Shown: positions 26,865 to 35,906, counted from the stretch's first letter. The stretch: DNA of 64,000 bases from UBA2227 sp036677505 (GCA_036677505.1 JAVBWK010000011.1:1-64000), one strand, 5' to 3'. The notes: a model not told the origin generated them from the sequence alone. Made by a program: numbers and translations.

Positions 26865-27650
26865 ATGCATGAAACAGAAGCCAATCGTCAAGCCTGGGGT
26901 AAATTATCCAAAGATCATTTTGAGCGGTTTGACCGTGGTCTGAAAGATGGCACAAAGAAGCTCAATCCGCTGGTAGAACAGCAGTTGGGCAATCTTCGGG
27001 GTAAGAAAGTGTTGCATCTTCAGTGCAATACCGGCGCAGACTCGATCCTTTTGGCCAAGCTGGGCGCAGATGTGACGGCTGTTGACTTTGTTGAGGATAA
27101 TATCCGCTTTGCGCAGGAATTGGCGCGAAGAAATAATGCGGATATCCGCTTTATCTGTCGGGATGTTCAAACCCTGGATGAGGTTTTGGATGAAGCATTT
27201 GATTTGGTCATTACTTTTGACGGAGTGTTGGGATGGCTGTTTGATCTGCCGCGCTGGGCAAAAAATATCGCGAAGTTTCTCAAACCTGATGGAGAACTGT
27301 TCGTCCATGACGGACATCCGTATTATCTGGTGTTTGATGAAACGAAAATCAAAGACGGCATCCTTGAGGTGAAGTATCCGTATTTCAATGAAACGTTGGA
27401 AGTGGATATGATGATCGGCGGATATGCCGGCGATGCGAAGGAAGCCATCAATTATTTCCGAAGTCATAAAATGAGCGATATCATCAATGCCCTCGCCGAT
27501 GCCCAGCTGTTTGTCACCCGGTTTCTGGAATTTGATCGCTGTGATGAGGGGATGGGTGGGGATACCAAAGACGATCGGGGTCTGATGTATATTAAGCATT
27601 TTGAGGGAAAACTTCCGGTCGGCTACAGTCTGTGGGCAATCCGGCGTTAA
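26865..27650 (+). CDS. SAM-dependent class I methyltransferase
   Basis: The 261-residue protein has motif I VLHLQCNTGADSILLAKLGADVTAVDF, with the acidic residue for SAM ribose at the end of strand 2, and motif post-I ICRDVQTLDE. FDLVITFDGVLGWL is the typical strand 4. The substrate is unknown; the fold resembles UbiE/BioC-type small-molecule methyltransferases. GAGGTGATTTTT precedes ATG 26865. Confidence 0.85.
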   Translation: MHETEANRQAWGKLSKDHFERFDRGLKDGTKKLNPLVEQQLGNLRGKKVLHLQCNTGADSILLAKLGADVTAVDFVEDNIRFAQELARRNNADIRFICRDVQTLDEVLDEAFDLVITFDGVLGWLFDLPRWAKNIAKFLKPDGELFVHDGHPYYLVFDETKIKDGILEVKYPYFNETLEVDMMIGGYAGDAKEAINYFRSHKMSDIINALADAQLFVTRFLEFDRCDEGMGGDTKDDRGLMYIKHFEGKLPVGYSLWAIRR

Positions 27651-27673
27651 AAAAAAGTCATTCGACTTTTTTT
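27649..27673. terminator. Bidirectional terminator at the plsY 3' end
   Basis: AAAAAAAGTC-ATTC-GACTTTTTTT has A and T tracts within the stem and overlaps the plsY stop codon on the minus strand. Confidence 0.75.
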
Positions 27674-28287
27674 CTTTTCAACACCCGGGAGAGGCGTCCT
27701 TCTTCATTGTTTCTGATCCGTTTGAAATTGGGCCAGTGCAGATAAACGCTGAGCAAAGCACCGCTTATGGCAATAAGTACCGGTAGCCAACCGACATTGA
27801 AATAAACGGTTCCGGCAACCATGCACACCAGCAGTCCAAGAGTTCCGATGGCAATAAAATCAGTGATGAAGGTCAGGGCAACGATTATGGCGATACCGAT
27901 GATTCCAAACCACGGATTTAATCCGAGCATCAGTCCGACCAGTGTGGCCGTTCCTTTACCACCTTTGAAATTCATGTAAAAGGGGAAAATGTGTCCCAAG
28001 ATCGCACTGTATCCGGCCAGATACAGCAGGGTAGCTCCTTGTGCATCGAGGCGGGCCTCAAAGAGATAACGGACCAGAAGCACGGCCAATAATCCTTTGA
28101 ATGCATCCAAAACGGCGACGATGACCCCAAACTTCCACCCCAAGGATTCCACCGCATTGGAAGCTCCGGCATTGCCCCGGCCCAATGTGCGGATATCAAC
28201 TTTTTTAATGACTTTACCTAAGATATACGATGTCTGAAAGTTCCCCAATATGTACCCCAAAGCGATGACGATAAGGATATCTCGCAT
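27658..28287 (-). CDS. plsY: Acyl-phosphate:glycerol-3-phosphate acyltransferase
   Basis: First membrane step of phospholipid synthesis, making lysophosphatidate from acyl phosphate. The 209-residue protein has five membrane helices and all three loop motifs: LGRGNAGASNAVESLGWKFG, HIFPFYMNFKGGKG (phosphate-binding GGKG) and the C-terminal NFKRIRNNEEGRL. ATG 28287 follows AGGAGGCC. Confidence 0.95.
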   Translation of the reverse strand: MRDILIVIALGYILGNFQTSYILGKVIKKVDIRTLGRGNAGASNAVESLGWKFGVIVAVLDAFKGLLAVLLVRYLFEARLDAQGATLLYLAGYSAILGHIFPFYMNFKGGKGTATLVGLMLGLNPWFGIIGIAIIVALTFITDFIAIGTLGLLVCMVAGTVYFNVGWLPVLIAISGALLSVYLHWPNFKRIRNNEEGRLSRVLKRKKVE

Positions 28288-28355
28288 AGGCCTCCTACGG
28301 CAGATCGATGCCCGACTTTTCCTTATTATATCATATGGGGGGAGGGTTCAAAGGT

Positions 28356-29147
28356 TCAATATTGCGATTTTACGGGAAGAAGAAACAGCTTATACAGGAT
28401 GTAAGAACCAAAAGAAAAGGCCGATATATATATCAACAAAAAAATCAGGTAGGGTACATGTTGGTAGATGATGTTAAAGACGGGCAGGGATGAATCGTGA
28501 AAGGGACTGATGAAGAACATTTCCAAACCGTTGTTGAGGCCGATATAGTACGTCGTAACGTCAATGGAAATCGCGATGGCCACCAGAATCAAAAAGGCGG
28601 TCAGCGCTGCGAACATCGTGCTCCAATCATTTTTGACTCGGTGATTGGCGATCAGCAGAAAGCCGATGACGATCATCGATCCGTGATGCACCATGGTCTG
28701 AATGTTGATTCCGATGGTATCCACAAATACGGTCACCGGGTAGAGCATGACGGCCAGACCGGCAGTCAGTCCAAACGTGCCTAAAAAGGCGAAGCAAGCC
28801 TTTTCGATGTTTTTATTCTTAGTCAGAGCTCCGATCAGCGCGACATACATCGGCGTTGAGCAGAATTGAAACGGAAAGGCATACCATTGATACACCCACC
28901 AGGACGAGGTCGCATCGTAGTTGAAGGAGAAGTTGATTTGCTTATAGGCTTCAAAGCTGAGTGTAATGATGGCATAGATAAGCAAAGCTTTTTTAATCTT
29001 CTGATCATTCAGGTTTCTGTATCGAAATGCGATCAGAAGCAAAGCGGTTAAAGTCAAAACTAAAAACAGCCAATGAAACCATCCGTAGCTGACTGGCGGA
29101 GTCATATTGGCATCAAGAAAAATCAGGATTTGTCGTAGAACGTTCAT
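28356..29147 (-). CDS. TIGR02206-type membrane protein (YwaF-like)
   Basis: The 263-residue protein has seven or so helices. Features of the TIGR02206/YwaF family are FHWLFLVLTL near the start, YAFPFQFCSTPMYVALI, and MVHHGSMIVIGFLLI with the His pair. Function is unknown. It is one of two paralogues here (the other at 29741), both on the minus strand. Confidence 0.72.
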   Translation of the reverse strand: MNVLRQILIFLDANMTPPVSYGWFHWLFLVLTLTALLLIAFRYRNLNDQKIKKALLIYAIITLSFEAYKQINFSFNYDATSSWWVYQWYAFPFQFCSTPMYVALIGALTKNKNIEKACFAFLGTFGLTAGLAVMLYPVTVFVDTIGINIQTMVHHGSMIVIGFLLIANHRVKNDWSTMFAALTAFLILVAIAISIDVTTYYIGLNNGLEMFFISPFHDSSLPVFNIIYQHVPYLIFLLIYISAFSFGSYILYKLFLLPVKSQY

Positions 29148-29231
29148 TCATATCACCGAGATAACAGTAACAGAACCCAAAGCTTTTTCAATAGGGAAAG
29201 TACAGGTTGCGTTTTTTGAGGGATAACCGAC

Positions 29232-29253
29232 AAAAAAAACTGCTTTTCAGCAG
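29232..29253 (-). terminator. Terminator of the DUF302 gene
   Basis: Minus-strand stem CTGCT-GAAA-AGCAG followed by eight T, overlapping the stop. Confidence 0.8.
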
Positions 29254-29637
29254 TTATACGGTTACGGCGGCGTTGATCAGCGCAGTTTCAACCTTCTCGG
29301 CCAGTTCTTCCAGTTTGGGATTGTCCAGCAGTTTCATCAGAGCGGAAGGTTTGGCCATCTCGATCACTCCGACGCCATTGACCTCTCTGACAATAAACTT
29401 GCAGGGCAGAAAATAGATGGCCTGTGGGTGAATACTGATTGCCGCAAAGGCTTCAAACGGATTGCATATTTCCAAAATGGCAATCTTTCCGTCAAATTCG
29501 ATGCCTTTGTCTCTGAATTTTTCGTGCATGTTGATCTGACATAAAGTGCCAAACTTGGCTTGCATCAATGCTTCTTTCAGTTCTGTAACAGTTTCATCAA
29601 AGGTTTTTTGAGTGGTGTGAGTGAATGTTTGTATCAT
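29254..29637 (-). CDS. DUF302 family protein
   Basis: The 127-residue protein has the DUF302 pattern: FDETVTELKEALMQAKFGTLCQINMHEKFRDKG then ILEICNPFEAF and the acidic C-terminal helix. Homologues often sit beside heavy-metal or sulfur genes, and some bind metals; no function is established. ATG 29637 follows GAGGTACGCT. It stands between two TIGR02206 membrane protein genes but is terminated separately. Confidence 0.85.
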   Translation of the reverse strand: MIQTFTHTTQKTFDETVTELKEALMQAKFGTLCQINMHEKFRDKGIEFDGKIAILEICNPFEAFAAISIHPQAIYFLPCKFIVREVNGVGVIEMAKPSALMKLLDNPKLEELAEKVETALINAAVTV

Positions 29638-29723
29638 AGCGTACCTCATTTCTTTGTCAGTATCATTATATCACTGTCATGCAGAAGCATAAGAAGTTTG
29701 CTCAGATTTGGTACTTTGTCACA

Positions 29724-29750
29724 AAGTAAAAGCCTGAGTATCAGGCTTTT
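29724..29750 (-). terminator. Terminator at the end of the second TIGR02206 gene
   Basis: AAAAGCCTGA/TCAGGCTTTT hairpin overlapping the stop codon and followed on the minus strand by ACTTTG; there is only a weak T run outside the stem. Confidence 0.55.
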
Positions 29751-30499
29751 CGGGTTTTCGTGGGAATCGACCAAGGCAGATAGAGCAAAATCAGAAAGGC
29801 GATGACCAATAACGTAAAGTACACCAGATACATCAGATGAGAATTGTTGGCATTGAGCGTTTCAAGGATCGTGCCTTCCAATCCGGACATCAAGAAGAAA
29901 TAATTGGCCTGCTGATGTTGTAACATCAGGTTGAAAGGGGTGACGAATAAGGCGAGCAGCGTCATGACGCCGACCAGTTTGGGCAGATTCTTGATGGACG
30001 GACGGTATTTCTCAACCAGGATCAGATACCATCCGGCGAAGAAGATGAGTCCGTGGATGAGCATTGACTGAATAAACTGTAAGCTCAGCAGCGGGTACAT
30101 GGTACAGTCGGGGGTAAGCAGGGCCATACCGGCTCCGGCAATCCCTCCGACATAAACCAGTTCCAGCAAAATCGGTTTTCGGGAAATTGCGGCCCACGGA
30201 ACGAAAACAGACATTAAACCGCACAGCTGAAAGGGCAACAGGGCTGATGGTATCAGCTCCTCGATCCCCAGCGATAGCACCCACAGGATCCGGATAAATT
30301 CCAGGGTCGGAATCAAAAAAGCGATCACAAGTAAAAACCTGTGTCGGATTTTTGCGTCTTTGTTTTTGAAATAGCGGATCCCGATAAACATGAGCACAAA
30401 GAAAACCGCAAGAATCGACAGGTGCAGCGGTGAGAAGGTGCCAACACCGATATTGTCCGGCAGTTGGTCTTTGTAAGTGAAGAAGTATTGCAGTGTCAT
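29741..30499 (-). CDS. TIGR02206-type membrane protein, second copy
   Basis: The 252-residue polytopic protein resembles the one at 28356: FSPLHLSILAVFFVLM start, ALLPFQLCGLMSVFVPWA, then LIHGLIFFAGWYLI. The shared PFQ-LC motif and equal length support a paralogous pair. Function is unknown. ATG 30499 has GAGGGCTTTCT upstream. Confidence 0.68.
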   Translation of the reverse strand: MTLQYFFTYKDQLPDNIGVGTFSPLHLSILAVFFVLMFIGIRYFKNKDAKIRHRFLLVIAFLIPTLEFIRILWVLSLGIEELIPSALLPFQLCGLMSVFVPWAAISRKPILLELVYVGGIAGAGMALLTPDCTMYPLLSLQFIQSMLIHGLIFFAGWYLILVEKYRPSIKNLPKLVGVMTLLALFVTPFNLMLQHQQANYFFLMSGLEGTILETLNANNSHLMYLVYFTLLVIAFLILLYLPWSIPTKTRKA

Positions 30500-30630
30500 A
30501 GAAAGCCCTCGCTTGATACTTTCATTTTGACATGAAAACAGGTCGTGTCAAGGTCGTTTTTCACAAATTTTATCTCTATGAAAAGAAAGAACTGTGATAC
30601 AATGAAAGCAACACACAGGTGGACATCATC

Positions 30631-31059
30631 ATGCGTAAGCGCCGGATCATTCGTTTTGTGCTTTTGGCCGTTGCACTCTTTTTTGTTGTTATTTTCAGTG
30701 TATTTTTCATCAATCTGGAACATCTGACTTCCGGAAAACTGAGTAAGGTGGAAGTGGTGCTGAGAGATCCCGTATCGGGGGTTGAAAGCGTTGAGAAGAC
30801 CTTCACCGATACCGAAGATCTCCGTAAACTGACGTCAGTCTTTTTCGCAAAGATCAATGAGAATTTCTTTGCGGATACCGCTGAAGACAGCCTGTTATCC
30901 GTGAGGTTTACCTTTGAAAATAAAACAGTGAAATTTAACCTGTTTTATGAATCGGATAACGGTCAGAAACGGTACACGTATTTCAAGTATCCGGCAAGAG
31001 GGATGAAGTTTACAATTCCTTCAAGTCAAAGTGAGACATTAAAAGAGATGTTGCAATAA
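30631..31059 (+). CDS. Membrane-anchored extracytoplasmic protein, unknown
   Basis: The 142-residue protein begins with Arg/Lys and one helix (about 8-28), then a polar domain of beta-like segments, probably outside the membrane. No recognisable family. ATG 30631 follows AGGTGG; an in-frame GTG lies 12 bases upstream, inside the ribosome site. A terminator follows at 31102. Confidence 0.6.
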   Translation: MRKRRIIRFVLLAVALFFVVIFSVFFINLEHLTSGKLSKVEVVLRDPVSGVESVEKTFTDTEDLRKLTSVFFAKINENFFADTAEDSLLSVRFTFENKTVKFNLFYESDNGQKRYTYFKYPARGMKFTIPSSQSETLKEMLQ

Positions 31060-31101
31060 GGCTTTTCTCAATCATAGTTCACAGTTATCATGTATGTTTA
31101 C

Positions 31102-31129
31102 AAAGATATCCAAAAGGATATCTTTTTTA
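31102..31129 (+). terminator. Terminator
   Basis: AAGATATCC-AAAA-GGATATCTT followed by TTTTAG. Confidence 0.85.
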
Positions 31130-31203
31130 GAGATTCAAAGTGAAGATACGATGAATATACGATCAAACAGCTTGAAATTTATGCGATTCATGGTATGATA
31201 ATA

Positions 31204-31220
31204 ATACCCCCTAGGGGTAT
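31204..31220 (+). promoter_or_regulatory. CsoR/CstR-type operator
   Basis: ATACCCCCTAGGGGTAT is a perfect 7-3-7 inverted repeat (ATACCCC/GGGGTAT), the hallmark of CsoR-family binding sites. It follows a TATGAT-like -10 and lies 18 bases before the copper chaperone start, so binding would block initiation until copper (or persulfide) releases the repressor. Confidence 0.8.
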
Positions 31221-31237
31221 ATAGAGAGGTGAAAATT

Positions 31238-31444
31238 GTGCAAGCAAGAATTAGAATCGATAAAACCGGATGCATCAGTTGCATCAATCGGATTGAGTCA
31301 ACGTTAAAATCGATGGGTGTATTGCGCTTTGATTATGATTTTCAACACAAAACTGCCCGTTTGCTATTTGATGAAAATGATTGTTCGATCCAAGACATCC
31401 TGATGGCGGTTGAGCGTTTGGGATATCCGGCCAGTGTTCAATAG
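31238..31444 (+). CDS. CopZ-like heavy-metal-associated (HMA) domain protein
   Basis: Small 68-residue ferredoxin-fold protein with the metal motif GCISC (CxxC) and C-terminal LGYPASVQ, as in CopZ copper chaperones. The normal GMTCxxC is altered to GCISCIN, with Gly before the first Cys. It starts with GTG at 31238 after GAGAGGTG. No P-type ATPase is adjacent; the next gene is cueP-like, 20 bp on. Copper specificity is inferred from the operator and neighbour. Confidence 0.82.
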   Translation: MQARIRIDKTGCISCINRIESTLKSMGVLRFDYDFQHKTARLLFDENDCSIQDILMAVERLGYPASVQ

Positions 31445-31464
31445 GGCAGATAAAGGAGGTAAAG

Positions 31465-32022
31465 ATGAAAAAAATCCTGATCATATCTGTCGTACTGATA
31501 ATCTTATCTGCTGTTGGTTATATCGCTTTAAATCTGGATCGGTATAACCAAGAGGTTTTTTTAAACCGTTATGGTCTCGCCGGAAAAAATGTGGTTGAAA
31601 TCATTAATATTCTTGAAGAGAAAACCGATGAACCGCTTGGTTTTTCTGCAGGTGTGAACGCCAAGAAACTTCGATTGAGCGATGCAAAGGATACGGTTGA
31701 ATTTGCAATTCCAGAAGGGAAATTTTATTTATCCATTGCACCATACATCATTCAGACGCATCCCTGCGCAATTCATAATCTGGTGACATGTACCGGAGAA
31801 TTGCAGAGTGAGTCGTTTGATATACTGATTACAGACGTAAATACCAATGAAGTGGTGCTAAGTGAACAACGGACGAGCTCTGCCAAAGGGTTTATCGGTT
31901 TGTGGCTTCCCAAGGATAAGAATCTGCAGATTTCCATTACCTACCAGGGTCTTAGCGCGATCAAGCAAGTCGGCACATTTGATTCAAATGATACGTGTGA
32001 GACCACAATGCAGCTTTCTTAG
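31465..32022 (+). CDS. cueP: CueP-like copper-binding protein
   Basis: The 185-residue membrane-anchored or exported protein (helix at 4-22) closely follows the CueP pattern. NVVEIINILEE begins the mature domain. FYLSIAPYIIQTHPCAIHNL, LVTCTGELQS, GFIGLWLPKD and DTCETTMQL place the three conserved cysteines, which in Salmonella CueP bind copper and feed it to superoxide dismutase. No obvious lipobox. It shares a transcript with the HMA gene and ends in a terminator. Confidence 0.85.
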   Translation: MKKILIISVVLIILSAVGYIALNLDRYNQEVFLNRYGLAGKNVVEIINILEEKTDEPLGFSAGVNAKKLRLSDAKDTVEFAIPEGKFYLSIAPYIIQTHPCAIHNLVTCTGELQSESFDILITDVNTNEVVLSEQRTSSAKGFIGLWLPKDKNLQISITYQGLSAIKQVGTFDSNDTCETTMQLS

Positions 32023-32028
32023 AAAATC

Positions 32029-32064
32029 AAAGAGTATTGACAGGCTGTGTCAATACTCTTTTTT
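32029..32064. terminator. Terminator of the copper operon
   Basis: 13-bp stem (AAAGAGTATTGAC/GTCAATACTCTTT) with a 7-base loop, then TTTTA; it also faces the convergent glycoside-phosphorylase-like gene. Confidence 0.85.
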
Positions 32065-32096
32065 ATGTTTGGGTAATTTTTTACAATCAAATCTGA

Positions 32097-35000
32097 TTAT
32101 CTCAGTTTGCTTCCATCCACGGAAACACAGATGCGGTCAATGCTACCATCTCGTGCAAACAAGCGCTTGCTGGTATCACGATCCAACGCATCTTTGAAGT
32201 GATGCTCTTTCTGATGTTGATCCACAACGACGATGCTATCCGAATCCGAAAGTGTGTAGATGACCGGTACCGAACAGAACGTGAATCCCAATGAGTTTTT
32301 CTCAAGTGTGATCGTCTCGCTGTCAATGTCCGTTTTTCCTTTAGGCAATACCCATAATTGCGGTTGGTTCAAAAACTCAGCTTTGTCAAGCAGTGCAACA
32401 GTAAAGTGAACCTGACCGTTTTTTACTTCCAAGCCCAGCTCCTTCAAGCGGGAAATGAAGTCTTCTTTTACCTGTCCGGTCAGGCCCGGTTGTTGAACTC
32501 CGGCGAACGAAGGTGTATGGGAGTAAGCATCTGTCGGGAATGCGCCGTAGAGCTGCGGTGTTTTTTCGACTCCGATGCCGGCTTTGATCGAGCGATATGC
32601 GCCAAGCAGGTCCATCGCTTCCGCCGTCAGTCCTGATTTTGAATAGTCATCACTGAAAGTCTCTTGCACAGCCAGAACAAGTTTCGATACCATATGCCAG
32701 TAAATCGATCCCAAGCCTTCATACTTATAGAATGTTCCGGAACGCCCGGTGAAGGCATGATGATCAAAGAGATTATGGAAGATGTCTTTGACCTGTCGGA
32801 TGTCTTGTTCGTTGAACTCCTTGGTGGCTTTGAGTGCGGCTTCCATATCATAACCGTTTCTGAAGCGTCCGTTGAAATGATACTTTCCATTCACATCCTT
32901 CTCTATAAAGCGGGTGCGCTGATGCTTGAGCTCTTCTTTGAGTATGTCGGAAGACATGACCAGCGACTCGGGAATGATATTTTTGTGAAGGAATTTCGGC
33001 AGTTCACGATTGGGGTAGAGCATATAGCTGTCCTGATCTTCGCGGTAGATCGCGCTGTTTTTCAGTGCGGTCAAAACACTCAGACTTTCCTTGGCATCCA
33101 ATGCTTTTGAACTTAAGACGGATACCTGACCTTCCAACATTTCGTACAAGTAAGATATGCTGCATTGATTATCTTCAAAGCGGATGAGATTGTATGCGTG
33201 ATATAGGCCGTCCTCCCGTCTGTTCTTATGAATCGAGTCTTTCAAGTGCAGCAGCGCCACATCAACAAATTCTTGAAGATCAGCTACGGACAAGGTTGAT
33301 TTCTTTCCGCTGAATCCGGACTGGTAAACGGAGTTACGATAGGACTCCCCAATCTTGCCCAACGCCCGGGTAATATCATAGCGTGTGTCATCTGCGATTT
33401 TGATGCCAAGATACGTTTTATATGACTTTAGTACTTCGAATGTATTTTCAAACATATGGATGACTTCATCGGACAGTACAAGCGGCTGACCGTCGATTTC
33501 ATGGATGAGCTGTTGCATGAAGGTCAAGAAGCGGTGCAGATAATAAAGTGTGACCATCGAGCAGCCATTGCCAACCAAAGCATTGTTGGCATCATTCCAC
33601 TCGGGTCGCTGCGTGTTCATCCAGATCCCACCTTCCGGAACATAGTTGGACAGTTTCGCAAGCAAGGTAACCAACAGTTTTTCCACCAGAGTGACTTTGT
33701 ATGTGTGTTGATTGAGGTAGATCAGTTTTCCATCCGACCCAATCGACTCTGTCTTTTTGTGAATTCTTTTCTCGAGCTCATAATCGTAGTCGATGCTGTT
33801 GCGCGGATTTTCGACTAAAGCATCAAATCCCTTGATCTTGTAGGGCAGATTGGCATAGACGAAGAGTTCTTTGAAAAGGTAGTCCTTCAGTTTTTCCGGG
33901 TGATACGCTTTGGATAATTCCATCAGTTTGAGCAGGTAGATGATTTGGTGGTCACCCCAGTAACCGATGTTCGACCAGGGTTCATCGGGATTGAGCACTT
34001 CCCAGTCCAATCCGTATTTCGTGATGCGATACGGATTGTATCCGTCAGCGGTCGACGCATTGACAAATTTGGCAATGATGCTTTCGATAAATGCCGGATA
34101 GGACAGCGACAGTGCTTCCCAGTTTTGGAAAATGTCGCGCCAGTTTCCTTCGAAGTTGAGCTTTTTGCCGCCGTCTTCATTGACGACTTCGATGCTGAAG
34201 CGGTTCCACGGACGGCTGGGATCGCCGTGACGACGGCTGAAAGTCAGTGGCAAGTACTCCAGGACCAGCCGGTGGAAATCCTTGTTTTGAGATGTTTCAG
34301 CTAAGGTCAGTAAGTCATGAAAGCGGATGGTTTCGGGCAGATTGCTGAAGAAATCACGTTGCTGAGCATATACTTCTTTGTTCCAAACCTGGACGAAAGC
34401 TTTAAAGTCATCTCTTTCAATGGTATATCCGTCCGCATACACGCCGCCGCGCATGATGTTGTACAGGGTGTTTGAGAAATGTCGGTAGCTGACCTTTTCG
34501 TTGGCCGTGCATTGCATGCCATCGGCTTGGTATACCAGTTTTTTCAGATTGAAGTCGCCTTTGCGCACATCCGCGTGCAGCTGATCGATCAGCGAGCTGT
34601 TCTCTTTCAGTTGTTTGATGAGATTGGCCACATCCGTCGAACTTTGATTGAGATGTGCGACGATGACCCAGGACGCGGATTGATTTGCTTGCAGATCCAA
34701 CGTGTCGACGATGTAGTATGATCCGCGTCGGCCTTTGACATCTGTTTCAGCTTCGATGGGTTGGTTTTTACCGAAAGTTTCCACCTGCTGTTCGGACAGC
34801 AGGTAGGTGGGATGTTTACATCCCTTGGACCAGACGGTTGTCGCTTTGAGGGATTCGCTAGGCTCTGCCTTGTCGGTCAAAATAGAGCTGAGCGTGTAGA
34901 TGCCCAATCCTGCCTCATCCACCAGTTCACATCGTTTATATCCGTCGAGCAGTGTGCTGAGCGAAGTTTGTAACTGGGTGTTGACGCCGTAGGGGAGGAT

Positions 35001-35549
35001 GTTTCGAATGCCGTCGAGTACGCGGATACGTACGTCCTGACCGGAAAGGTTGACGATTTGGGATTCTTTGATGAAGCCATAAACATTGCTGTTTTTCCAG
35101 GTGTAGGTAAAAGCAACACCGAGGTCATGATTGATTTCTTCAAACATGATTTTATTGCCGATGGTGTTTTTGTACAGTTTCCGCGTGATCGAATAGACGT
35201 TGCTGTTGTGAAGCGAAAACGGTTTCCATAAAAAATTTTTTTCGTCTCTTGAGACGATGATGTTTGTATGGGATCCTGTGGTTTCAATGCTGTCATGAAT
35301 CTTGTCGTCGGTATAATAGGGGAATAATGCGGATTCAGCGTTTTTTCTTCCGCATGTCAGTCCGCCGGTACTGGATATAAACATCCAGTGATCCACATCG
35401 CTTACGATGGTCATAAAGAACGGATTCATGTGGTGATAGTTTTCAATCTTGAAGAATGTTTCATTGTCGCGGGTCACAGTTGTCAGCGAGATCGGGTTTT
35501 GATCATCGTTGAGCGGTGCGCGACCAAAGAACAGATTTGATGATTTCAT
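32097..35549 (-). CDS. Large glycoside phosphorylase/hydrolase-like protein (GH94/GH149/GH161 type)
   Basis: The 1150-residue soluble protein has no signal peptide. The first 350 residues are beta rich, like a GH94-type N-terminal sandwich domain. The middle contains alpha-toroid features: SIEVVNEDGG, EGNWRDIFQNWEALSLSYP, NIGYWGDHQIIYLLKLMEL and GGIWMNTQRPEWNDANNALVG. The Trp-Asn-Asp sits where GH94 phosphorylases place the catalytic acid in DWND. Length best fits GH161-like enzymes (beta-1,3-glucan phosphorylases), from memory. The start follows GAGAGGAACC. A cre-like site lies upstream. Confidence 0.55.
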   Translation of the reverse strand: MKSSNLFFGRAPLNDDQNPISLTTVTRDNETFFKIENYHHMNPFFMTIVSDVDHWMFISSTGGLTCGRKNAESALFPYYTDDKIHDSIETTGSHTNIIVSRDEKNFLWKPFSLHNSNVYSITRKLYKNTIGNKIMFEEINHDLGVAFTYTWKNSNVYGFIKESQIVNLSGQDVRIRVLDGIRNILPYGVNTQLQTSLSTLLDGYKRCELVDEAGLGIYTLSSILTDKAEPSESLKATTVWSKGCKHPTYLLSEQQVETFGKNQPIEAETDVKGRRGSYYIVDTLDLQANQSASWVIVAHLNQSSTDVANLIKQLKENSSLIDQLHADVRKGDFNLKKLVYQADGMQCTANEKVSYRHFSNTLYNIMRGGVYADGYTIERDDFKAFVQVWNKEVYAQQRDFFSNLPETIRFHDLLTLAETSQNKDFHRLVLEYLPLTFSRRHGDPSRPWNRFSIEVVNEDGGKKLNFEGNWRDIFQNWEALSLSYPAFIESIIAKFVNASTADGYNPYRITKYGLDWEVLNPDEPWSNIGYWGDHQIIYLLKLMELSKAYHPEKLKDYLFKELFVYANLPYKIKGFDALVENPRNSIDYDYELEKRIHKKTESIGSDGKLIYLNQHTYKVTLVEKLLVTLLAKLSNYVPEGGIWMNTQRPEWNDANNALVGNGCSMVTLYYLHRFLTFMQQLIHEIDGQPLVLSDEVIHMFENTFEVLKSYKTYLGIKIADDTRYDITRALGKIGESYRNSVYQSGFSGKKSTLSVADLQEFVDVALLHLKDSIHKNRREDGLYHAYNLIRFEDNQCSISYLYEMLEGQVSVLSSKALDAKESLSVLTALKNSAIYREDQDSYMLYPNRELPKFLHKNIIPESLVMSSDILKEELKHQRTRFIEKDVNGKYHFNGRFRNGYDMEAALKATKEFNEQDIRQVKDIFHNLFDHHAFTGRSGTFYKYEGLGSIYWHMVSKLVLAVQETFSDDYSKSGLTAEAMDLLGAYRSIKAGIGVEKTPQLYGAFPTDAYSHTPSFAGVQQPGLTGQVKEDFISRLKELGLEVKNGQVHFTVALLDKAEFLNQPQLWVLPKGKTDIDSETITLEKNSLGFTFCSVPVIYTLSDSDSIVVVDQHQKEHHFKDALDRDTSKRLFARDGSIDRICVSVDGSKLR

Positions 35550-35664
35550 GATGGTGGTTCCTCTCTTGTCTCTTTGATACTCCTACTAATATTGATTATA
35601 AAGTGTCATTTTTAAAAGTGCAATGCGTTTAAGGCAATAAAGTATCAGAAACATGATAGTTTAG

Positions 35665-35678
35665 TGAAAACGCTTTCG
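35665..35678. promoter_or_regulatory. cre-like (CcpA/LacI-family) operator
   Basis: TGAAAACGCTTTCG differs from the cre consensus TGWAANCGNTWNCA only at the final base. It lies 116 bp upstream of the glycoside-phosphorylase-like gene, so carbon catabolite control is likely. Confidence 0.55.
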
Positions 35679-35691
35679 TTTAATGGTGATT

Positions 35692-35906
35692 ATTGGAAAG
35701 AAGAGACTTACGGAGGGTCGCAATGTCAAAATTGTTGAGTACAAAATGAGAACTAATGCCAAGCAGCAATTGTCAATATCTCCGAAGTCTGTTTCGGAAA
35801 GCGAACCAGATTTAAACAGTGGGAAGCTGTCTGGTACAGTCAAACGATTTGGTTATGCATGTATGAGTGGAATAATGACTCTACAATGCAAGAGTGATTC
35901 CAATAT
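35692..35906. mobile_element. MITE-like, internally deleted IS3-family remnant
   Basis: About 215 bases with degenerate copies of both ends of the IS3-family element at 37729-39047. The left part (35692-35790) matches the IS right end through the orfA start (GTTGAGTACAAAATGAGAAC, ATGCCAAGCA). The right part (AATAATGACTCTACAA, about 35868-35906) matches the IS left end. The outer tips are complementary (ATTGGAA/TTCCAAT). It contains no transposase gene. Confidence 0.7.

Noticed and set aside
32627..34973. Many open frames on both strands across the large phosphorylase-like gene
   Set aside because: They overlap a single well-supported 1150-codon gene, have no ribosome sites and no domain-like content.
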